From JAAYUD01 sp036846645 (GTDB lineage Bacteria; Bacteroidota; Bacteroidia; Bacteroidales; Bacteroidaceae): a stretch of DNA of 11,418 nt. Location: NCBI GenBank assembly GCA_036846645.1, contig DAIUBN010000092.1, forward strand, positions 1 to 11,418, written 5' to 3'. Position 1 is the stretch's first letter. Every line of letters starts with the position of its first letter. The notes below the pieces were generated by a model, which was given only the letters and a program-made list of their open reading frames with translations, was not told the DNA's origin and made no database searches. This document shows, in pieces, positions 6,852 through 11,418 of the stretch. Both the position numbers and the translations under genes were made by a program.

Positions 6852-7769
6852 ATGAAGCGCGAATGGACAAAAATAGAATTTAGTAAAGAACGCCCGTTCG
6901 GTAAACGAATGGGCGCTACTTTTATGTTCTTTAGAGAGAACTCGGGGCAGATGCTTCGTCTTTCTATAGGATTCTTGTTGCCTACCGTGCTGCTCATGAC
7001 ACTTTTCTTCACTTGGGCTCAGTCTCAGTTGTTTAAATTTACTCAAGTCGGTTATATCACCCCTTCTGCTTTAGGTGCCTTCACTTTGTATGCTGCTTGT
7101 GCTTTGCTGCTCTATATGTTGGTACCGTCGTTCGCTATGGCGCTGCTTCAACTTTACAATAAACGTGAAGAACGTCTTCGTGGCGTAACTTTTGGTGAAG
7201 TGATGGATGCTATGAAACCCAATTTTATCAAGATGTCATGCCTCATGCCGTTTATTATTGTTTTGTGTGGTTTGATGCTGATACTTGAGTTTAAAACATC
7301 TTTGCCTTTATATCTCATTGTGATATCGGTGTTTTATTTAGGTATCGGTGTCCCCTTGGCTTTATTGCTTCCAGTCTATATGATAGAACGGATATCTTTA
7401 TGGAAGGCTCTGGCTCGTAGTTTCAAATTGGGATATCAACATTGGGGCTCTACATTTGTCTTCTTACTGGTATTGGGCTTGATTGGCGGTGGTGTGGCAT
7501 TGCTGTTTGCCTTCCCTTGGTTGGTTACCACCTATGTCGAATCAGCTTTTTATGCCTCTTCTTCCAATTTCCAGATTCCTTTTATTTATCAGATTGTCAT
7601 CTTCCTGTTCTCGCTGTTTATGATATGCGGGCAGATTATTTCTTCCATATTCTTCTTGATTGGTCTGTGTTATCAATATGCTCATACGGTATCTTTCAGG
7701 CAAAAGGTGCTCGTTGTAGATGATGTCGATAAGGCACTCGACTCGTTCGACGTACTTCGTGACGAATAA
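6852..7769 (+). CDS. Multi-pass inner-membrane protein of unknown function
   Basis: A 305-residue membrane protein with about six hydrophobic segments (roughly residues 37-56, 72-97, 128-148, 150-175, 200-225 and 247-273), an N-terminal cytoplasmic stretch rich in basic residues (KREWTKIEFSKERPFGKRMG) and an acidic C-terminal tail (VDDVDKALDSFDVLRDE). The start chosen is the ATG at 6852, because the upstream TTG codons (6843, 6846) add only LL-type residues. The gap to the preceding stop is 14 bases, so it is the third gene of the thioredoxin unit. The repeated pattern of a cytoplasmic loop followed by a paired hairpin (WKALARSFKLGYQHWGSTF) resembles proteins of the glycerophosphodiesterase-membrane-domain/YciC type, but I see no catalytic residues and would not assign a function. 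Confidence 0.85.
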   Translation: MKREWTKIEFSKERPFGKRMGATFMFFRENSGQMLRLSIGFLLPTVLLMTLFFTWAQSQLFKFTQVGYITPSALGAFTLYAACALLLYMLVPSFAMALLQLYNKREERLRGVTFGEVMDAMKPNFIKMSCLMPFIIVLCGLMLILEFKTSLPLYLIVISVFYLGIGVPLALLLPVYMIERISLWKALARSFKLGYQHWGSTFVFLLVLGLIGGGVALLFAFPWLVTTYVESAFYASSSNFQIPFIYQIVIFLFSLFMICGQIISSIFFLIGLCYQYAHTVSFRQKVLVVDDVDKALDSFDVLRDE

Positions 7770-7780
7770 TCAGTTCTTAA

Positions 7781-8272
7781 TCATTCTGTTTTACTTCTTG
7801 CACTTCTCTTCCGCCCATAAGCTATTCTCATAATATTAGGAAAGTCCTCATTCAGTATTCCTGAACAAAAACTCAGCGTCCTCATGATGATGCTGTCGTT
7901 GATCATCCCTTCTCTTCCATCGATTACAAAAGTCGTGGCTACTTTGCCGTTATCGATATTGATAAATGTGCAGGGTATTGCAATTTGTCGATTCGACTCG
8001 TTGAGGTATTCTATTACATCTTTTCTCTTTTCTTCGGCGATAGTGATAGGAAGTAGTCCGGTTATCTCGATAATGTGGTATTTCTCATCATAAAGGATGA
8101 ATAGATCCACATTGACGTTGCTGCATTCCATACTTAGAGTAATGCTTTTATTCTTTTTGTTCTTTTTGTATGTGATGTTCGCTTCGTCAAGGCAAGCATA
8201 TATCATTGCCTCAAGAGATGTTTTCTGAACTTTTCCGCTTTTTATATCAATGTCTTCTTTTGTTTCCATCAT
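7781..8272 (-). CDS. YbjN-like protein, paralogue B
   Basis: A 163-residue soluble protein that resembles the YbjN family (a fold shared with type III secretion chaperones; the E. coli member affects stress responses, but no biochemical activity is established). The family pattern is a first helix (SLEAMIYACLDEANI), a four-strand sheet (ITLSMEC, VDLFILYDE, HIIEITG), a helix ending in VIEYLNESN, then two strands (IPCTFINID and ATTFVID) and a final helical part starting INDSIIMRTL. The C-terminus is basic (YGRKRSARSKTE). The start is MM at 8267-8272; either Met is possible. It lies 54 bases downstream of its paralogue on the same strand and converges with the membrane gene, ending 11 bases from its stop. 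Two tandem copies suggest a duplicated pair that may dimerise. Confidence 0.75.
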   Translation of the reverse strand: MMETKEDIDIKSGKVQKTSLEAMIYACLDEANITYKKNKKNKSITLSMECSNVNVDLFILYDEKYHIIEITGLLPITIAEEKRKDVIEYLNESNRQIAIPCTFINIDNGKVATTFVIDGREGMINDSIIMRTLSFCSGILNEDFPNIMRIAYGRKRSARSKTE

Positions 8273-8326
8273 TCTAGAATTTAAGTAGTGATAGACTTTA
8301 ATGTGATAATGACTCTCTCTGACGAG

Positions 8327-8809
8327 CTAGTTTAATACAGTGTTCTCGCTTTCTGAGTCGGCTCCGGTAGTAAATGATTTCAATATGAGCAAAGCTCTAC
8401 GAAGTGATGTATAGCAATTGCTGATAAGAAATTGAATAGAATTTTCTGAACATACCCCGTTATCAGTAAATATGGCCATATATGCTGACAAGCTTCTTGT
8501 TTCTTTGTTCAAAAAGATAGAACTATGGGCATACATGGTATTGGAGTCGTTAATTTTTTCCAGTACAATATCCAACTTATCAGATGGAATTTTTATTATC
8601 GGAGTAGCAAAACATCTGATGCATTCTATTTCATCGTCGAACAAGATGTTCATATCAACAAGACTATTGTCTTCTTCTATATTAAAGGAAAAGAGAAACT
8701 TTCTTTTATCGTATTGATAGTCTATATTGCAACTTTCCAAGAAACTCTTGGTTGCTTTGTATAGTGGCGATTTCATGCCGTGACACGAAGTTTTATTATT
8801 GTTTGTCAT
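8327..8809 (-). CDS. YbjN-like protein, paralogue A
   Basis: A 160-residue soluble protein, the upstream member of the tandem pair. It aligns with paralogue B along its length: an N-terminal helix (YKATKSFLESCNIDY), strands with VDMNILFDDE and CIRCFATPI, a helix ending in VLEKINDSN, an SSIFLN strand, AYMAIFTD, then the helix beginning ENSIQFLISN. The shared hallmarks are the VD-x2-IL-[YF]-D strand and the [IL]N-x-SN helix end; identity is low by eye. The C-terminus is acidic and polar (TGADSESENTVLN), opposite in charge to the basic tail of paralogue B, which would fit a heterodimer, an inference only. Start at ATG 8809 with no competing in-frame start nearby. YbjN-like assignment is from pattern, not from a profile search. 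Confidence 0.72.
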   Translation of the reverse strand: MTNNNKTSCHGMKSPLYKATKSFLESCNIDYQYDKRKFLFSFNIEEDNSLVDMNILFDDEIECIRCFATPIIKIPSDKLDIVLEKINDSNTMYAHSSIFLNKETRSLSAYMAIFTDNGVCSENSIQFLISNCYTSLRRALLILKSFTTGADSESENTVLN

Positions 8810-8858
8810 AGCTTCTATTATTTAGTTATATGCCGATATATTAGTCTTCTTTCTCCTT

Positions 8859-8890
8859 CAAAGATGCAAAAAATAAATTGAATATTCAAG
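8859..8890 (-). promoter_or_regulatory. Possible weak promoter for the YbjN-like pair
   Basis: Read on the minus strand, CTTG (8887-8890), 20 bases, CATCTTTG (8859-8866) has one mismatch in each half against the Bacteroidetes consensus TTTG / TAnnTTTG, and it lies about 50 bases ahead of the ATG at 8809. I found no better match in the 147-base divergent spacer. Low confidence. Confidence 0.3.
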
Positions 8891-8943
8891 AATAAAACTG
8901 ATTATTCGTAAATGAATACAGAAGGGCTTACAAAAAGTTTCAT

Positions 8944-8951
8944 TACTTTTG
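8944..8951 (+). promoter_or_regulatory. Candidate -7 box TACTTTTG directly before the GT-C-like gene
   Basis: TACTTTTG fits TAnnTTTG exactly and ends 5 bases before the ATG at 8957. No TTTG occurs 19-21 bases upstream (the region around 8920-8925 has none), so the -33 part is missing. If used, transcription would begin at or near the start codon, giving a leaderless or nearly leaderless messenger. It also argues for the start at 8957 over the in-frame ATG at 8912. Confidence 0.4.
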
Positions 8952-8956
8952 CACTT

Positions 8957-10108
8957 ATGAAACGTAATGATTTATATGCTATACTCCATGTTGTACTGCT
9001 ACTTGCTGTATGTGTAGTCACTTTTTTCTTGAATTATCGTACGTTATATGTCAAAGATGTACCTTATAATCTAGTGATGATGCATAGGCTGGTATCTGCT
9101 GTGGCTGGTACTGTCCTTACTTTCTTTCTCTATCTGTTGGGCAAGGAAATCAGTCAGCGCGAAGATTTTGCATGGATCGCTTCATTACTCTTTTGTAGTA
9201 GTTATGCCGTAATCTCTTTTGGAAGAACACCTTCTGCTGGTATTTGCTCGTACGCCGTCATGATGGGGGCGGTATTCTTTATCTATTGTACTTTCAAAGA
9301 GAGGCAAGGTACGTGGCTATCGGCTATTATAGCTGGAGTTTGTCTCGGCGTTTCTTATATGTGTAGCCAGTGGCAGACTTATATTGTTGTTCTTCTACCT
9401 TTCTTGGTGGTCTTTATCAGTTTCTGTCGTCCCATAGAATGGAAGCGATGGCGACAGTTGCTTGTCATACTTATTCTCGGAGCATTGGTTGCATCACTCT
9501 CTTTGTTCGACTTGGATTTCTTTCATTCTCCAATTGGCCAGTATATAATAGTAAAGGATAGTATGATATGGAACATTAAAGATATCCATCTGAATTATTA
9601 CTATTTCTTCCATTTGTTTTGGAACACTGGTGTGTGGTCTCTTTTGTTCTGTACTGCTTTGCTTTATTCTATATGGATGGAAGAATTGAAAAAGCAACAA
9701 GTCTACTTGTTAAGTCTGCTTTGGTTGCTGGTGCAGTTGGCTATTGTTAGCTTCAGCACGCAAAGAAATGTTGTATTGCTTATTCCTATTGCGGTATCTC
9801 AGAGTTTGCTGATGTCGGCTGTGTTGATATTATGGCATGATAAACTGAAGAAGCGCTCTGCACGTAAGGAAGATCAACTCTTTGTTTATAACGGCTATTC
9901 ACTTTCAGCAATATGTATGCTTGTTCCGATAGTTGGGTATTGGATGATCTATAAATCGGGCTATATGATATTCGATCGCTATCTCTTGTTTGCCATCTAC
10001 GCCCTTATCATCAGTAGCGGTCTTTTTATCGCCACCTGGAAACGTATTCCCTATTTCGTAGTCTATGGCGTTACTTTGCTCATCCTCATCGGTGAAGTGA
10101 TGATGTAG
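8957..10108 (+). CDS. GT39/ArnT-like GT-C membrane protein lacking the catalytic loop
   Basis: A 383-residue polytopic membrane protein with roughly ten hydrophobic segments. The layout resembles GT-C glycosyltransferases of the GT39/ArnT/PMT type that use polyprenyl-phosphate sugar donors: a first transmembrane segment (residues 8-26), an RLVSAVAGTVLTFFLYLLGKE segment, an SFGRTPSAG motif where the family has a GR..TxD-like sequence, a WNTGVWSLLF segment and a terminal pair of helices. Family members have a first periplasmic loop of about 50-60 residues with an acidic catalytic residue and a KPPL-type motif. Here that loop is shrunk to about 15 residues (NYRTLYVKDVPYNLV) with no obvious equivalent, and the SKGP-like and Lys/Arg-rich periplasmic motifs are replaced by CSQWQ and STQRN. 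The protein is therefore probably not an active transferase. The ORF is intact. The start is ATG 8957; ATG 8912 would add 15 residues. Confidence 0.75.
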   Translation: MKRNDLYAILHVVLLLAVCVVTFFLNYRTLYVKDVPYNLVMMHRLVSAVAGTVLTFFLYLLGKEISQREDFAWIASLLFCSSYAVISFGRTPSAGICSYAVMMGAVFFIYCTFKERQGTWLSAIIAGVCLGVSYMCSQWQTYIVVLLPFLVVFISFCRPIEWKRWRQLLVILILGALVASLSLFDLDFFHSPIGQYIIVKDSMIWNIKDIHLNYYYFFHLFWNTGVWSLLFCTALLYSIWMEELKKQQVYLLSLLWLLVQLAIVSFSTQRNVVLLIPIAVSQSLLMSAVLILWHDKLKKRSARKEDQLFVYNGYSLSAICMLVPIVGYWMIYKSGYMIFDRYLLFAIYALIISSGLFIATWKRIPYFVVYGVTLLILIGEVMM

Positions 10109-10125
10109 TGGAATCTAGTATAAAG

Positions 10126-10170
10126 AAAGACCTCCAAAGATGTCCTTTATGAACATTTTAGAGGCCTTTT
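10126..10170. terminator. Bidirectional rho-independent-type terminator
   Basis: The arms AAAGACCTC (10126-10134) and GAGGCCTTT (10161-10169) pair with one mismatch (8 of 9). Inside them a second stem AAAGATGT/ACATTTT with a bulged G extends the hairpin, leaving a short A/T loop. The 3' side ends in CCTTTTCT for the plus strand, and the 5' side reads as GTCTTTCTTTA on the minus strand. It sits between convergent genes that end at 10108 and 10190, so it can stop transcription from both sides. The T tracts are short, so efficiency is uncertain. Confidence 0.75.
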
Positions 10171-10189
10171 CTATATGATTCTTATTGAA

Positions 10190-10720
10190 CTACTTCGTTA
10201 GTTCTTCCAATTTGCTAATCATCTCGTTCGAATAAACTGTGCCAAAGAGTACTTTGCCTTGTTTGTCGAGCAAATACATGGTAGGTATCCATTGTATGTT
10301 GTAAGCTTTCGAAACCGTTGTCTCTTTCCATTTCTTGAGCTCGCTCACTTGCTGGTACTTGATGTCGTATTTGCTGATGGCTTTAGTCCATACCTCTTTA
10401 TCGGTATCGAAAGAGATGCCTACGAAGGTGATGCCTTTGTCTTTAAACATATTATAGGCCTTCACCATATTGGGTGCATCTTTCTGACAGTCTGGGCACC
10501 AAGATGCCCAGAAGTCGAGTACAACATATTTGCCTTGAAGGTCGGCTAGTCTGATGGTGTCGCCTTGCGGAGTGGCTAACGCGAAACTAGGAGCTTGAGT
10601 TCCTACTTTCAATAGATTGGCAGTATAATCTTCTTCCTTATCTGACGATGTGCAGAAACTCATCAATAACAACACAAAGGGCAGAAACATCCCTGTCAAT
10701 AGTATCTTTTTCATATTCAT
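10190..10720 (-). CDS. TlpA-like thioredoxin-fold lipoprotein
   Basis: A 176-residue envelope thioredoxin-fold protein of the TlpA/AhpC-TSA type, which reduces or otherwise exchanges disulfides in extracytoplasmic proteins. The signal sequence MNMKKILLTGMFLPFVLLLMSFC is of lipoprotein type with Cys23; the residue before Cys is Phe, an uncommon choice for a lipobox. The following SSDKEEDY is acidic, as in surface-export signals of Bacteroidetes. Then the AhpC-TSA start (VGTQAPSFAL), the active site W74-C75-P76-D77-C78 (WCPDC rather than WCxxC with Gly-Pro), the central GISFD and the cis-proline P146 (WIPTMYLLD). Start at ATG 10720, with M3 (10712-10714) as an alternative. It begins 6 bases after the tsaE stop and is the last gene of the operon. 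Substrates are unknown. Confidence 0.9.
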   Translation of the reverse strand: MNMKKILLTGMFLPFVLLLMSFCTSSDKEEDYTANLLKVGTQAPSFALATPQGDTIRLADLQGKYVVLDFWASWCPDCQKDAPNMVKAYNMFKDKGITFVGISFDTDKEVWTKAISKYDIKYQQVSELKKWKETTVSKAYNIQWIPTMYLLDKQGKVLFGTVYSNEMISKLEELTK

Positions 10721-10726
10721 CTTCTT

Positions 10727-11140
10727 TTAGAATGTAACAGTACGGCTGCCGTCAGCCTCTTCTTCTATCTTCACTTTTACTGCGTCGCCCGGAAGCAGCT
10801 CTTCTATCAGTTCGGGCCATTCGATGAAACATACGGCACCGCTGAAGAAATAGTCTTCATAGCCCATGTCGTAAACTTCCGACAGCTTCTTGATACGATA
10901 GAAATCGAAGTGGTAGATAAGTTCGTCGGCGATAGTAGACCGATATTCATTGACAATAGCGAAAGTTGGTGATGTGATGACATCTTCTACACCGAGTGCT
11001 TCGCAAACGGCTTTGATGAACGTCGTCTTGCCGGCACCCATCTTACCGTAAAAGGCAAATACGGTATTATCACCCATTTCTGCGACGAACTGCTTGGCAG
11101 CTTCGTGAATACTCTCTAATGATTGAATCTTGATTTCCAT
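10727..11140 (-). CDS. tsaE: tRNA N6-threonylcarbamoyladenosine (t6A) biosynthesis ATPase TsaE
   Basis: A 137-residue cytoplasmic P-loop ATPase (formerly YjeE) that works with TsaB and TsaD to make the universal t6A37 modification of tRNAs reading ANN codons; it is essential or nearly so in most bacteria. The Walker A motif is G32-K-M-G-A-G-K38-T-T. Then come the family-specific TSPTF (residues 56-60) with IVNEY, HFDFYR (77-82), and the C-terminal GAVCFIEWPE (101-110), whose Asp/Glu and Trp are conserved. The length is slightly below the E. coli protein. It starts with ATG 11140, 5 bases after the stop of the upstream permease, and it is followed 6 bases later by the TlpA-like gene, so the three are transcribed as one operon. 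No separate promoter is seen. The assignment is firm. Confidence 0.97.
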   Translation of the reverse strand: MEIKIQSLESIHEAAKQFVAEMGDNTVFAFYGKMGAGKTTFIKAVCEALGVEDVITSPTFAIVNEYRSTIADELIYHFDFYRIKKLSEVYDMGYEDYFFSGAVCFIEWPELIEELLPGDAVKVKIEEEADGSRTVTF

Positions 11141-11145
11141 ATTGA

Positions 11146-11418
11146 TTATTGTTTAGGTCGTATAAAATTGTTCCAAAGTTTGCAGCATACATAAATAAGT
11201 ATGGAGCAGAATATGATTGTTGCACCCGAAGGCACATTGAGCAGATACGAAAGAACGAGTCCGCAAAGGCAGCTCACAAATCCGATGGCGATAGACAGCC
11301 ATATCATCTTCTTGAAATTGAAGGTAAACAGGTTGGCAGTCATCTGCGGTATGGTGAGTAGCGATATGGCTAGCACGATACCTACCATTCGCAGACAGGC
11401 TACAATTGTCAGTGCGAT
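11146..11418 (-). CDS. Metal ABC transporter permease, ABC-3 family (ZnuB/MntB type), 3' part
   Basis: The frame is open to the window edge (reading IALTIVACLRMVG from 11418), so the gene starts outside. The visible 90 residues contain the family-typical MVG-x-VLAISLLTIPQMTANL, two membrane segments (WLSIAIGFVSCLCGLVLSYLL and ATIIFCSILIYVCC), and the NVPSGATI motif that ends the permease core of ABC-3 manganese/zinc/iron importers. The tail is WNNFIRPKQ. An ATG at 11388 is internal. In an importer of this type the permease would work with an ATPase and a metal-binding protein; neither is in the window. The metal cannot be told from this part. Confidence 0.85.
   Translation of the reverse strand: MALTIVACLRMVGIVLAISLLTIPQMTANLFTFNFKKMIWLSIAIGFVSCLCGLVLSYLLNVPSGATIIFCSILIYVCCKLWNNFIRPKQ

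Larger units (their letters stand above)
8810..8956. other. Divergent intergenic spacer (YbjN-like pair / GT-C-like gene)
   Basis: 147 bases between divergent genes, A/T-rich. The only promoter-like words are the degenerate minus-strand match at 8859-8890 and the plus-strand TACTTTTG at 8944-8951. No hairpin or repeat stood out. Confidence 0.6.

Noticed and set aside
10259..10549. Plus-strand open frame of 96 codons
   Set aside because: Antisense to the TlpA-like gene with the WCPDC motif; no independent support.
1..11418. CRISPR arrays, tRNA or rRNA genes, insertion sequences, integrases, toxin-antitoxin pairs
   Set aside because: I looked for spaced direct repeats, cloverleaf patterns, transposase or integrase motifs and short paired ORFs and saw none that hold up.

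Overview
The window looks like chromosomal DNA of a gut-type member of the Bacteroidales (Bacteroides, Phocaeicola, Prevotella or a close relative). The grounds are the gene content (glycoside hydrolases of families GH92 and GH28, a Bacteroidales-type small acidic protein next to thioredoxin, a TlpA-like lipoprotein), the near absence of strong Shine-Dalgarno sequences, and Bacteroidetes-type promoter words (TTTG about 20 bases ahead of TAnnTTTG). The genus cannot be fixed from the sequence alone. The sequence is a draft scaffold: a 100-base run of N lies inside one gene, and both ends of the window cut through genes.

Region 1 (1-6033, + strand) is a tightly packed glycan-degradation cluster: the 3' part of a GH92 alpha-mannosidase, a small secreted protein of unknown function, two adjacent and diverged GH28-type beta-helix enzymes, and a secreted calcineurin-like metallophosphoesterase interrupted by the assembly gap. 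Spacers are 8, 2, 12 and 27 bases, which suggests one transcript from a polysaccharide utilization locus. No SusC/SusD pair or regulator is visible here; they may lie upstream of base 1.

Region 2 (about 6055-7769, + strand) is a separate unit headed by a good Bacteroidetes promoter: thioredoxin, a 105-residue acidic conserved protein, and a multi-pass membrane protein.

Region 3 (7781-8809, - strand) holds two tandem, diverged paralogues that resemble the YbjN/type III chaperone-like fold. They converge on region 2.

Region 4 (8957-10108, + strand) is a single gene for a polytopic membrane protein that resembles GT39/ArnT-type GT-C glycosyltransferases but lacks the catalytic first periplasmic loop. 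It ends at a hairpin that looks like a bidirectional terminator.

Region 5 (10190-11418, - strand) is a tight operon: a metal ABC transporter permease (cut by the window end), the tRNA t6A ATPase TsaE, and a TlpA-like thioredoxin-fold lipoprotein.

I found no RNA genes, insertion sequences, CRISPR arrays or origin. I do not see a clear novel defence or mobile system. The most unusual items are the degenerate GT-C protein, the YbjN-like pair, the variant GH28 active sites, and the small secreted protein inside the glycosidase cluster.
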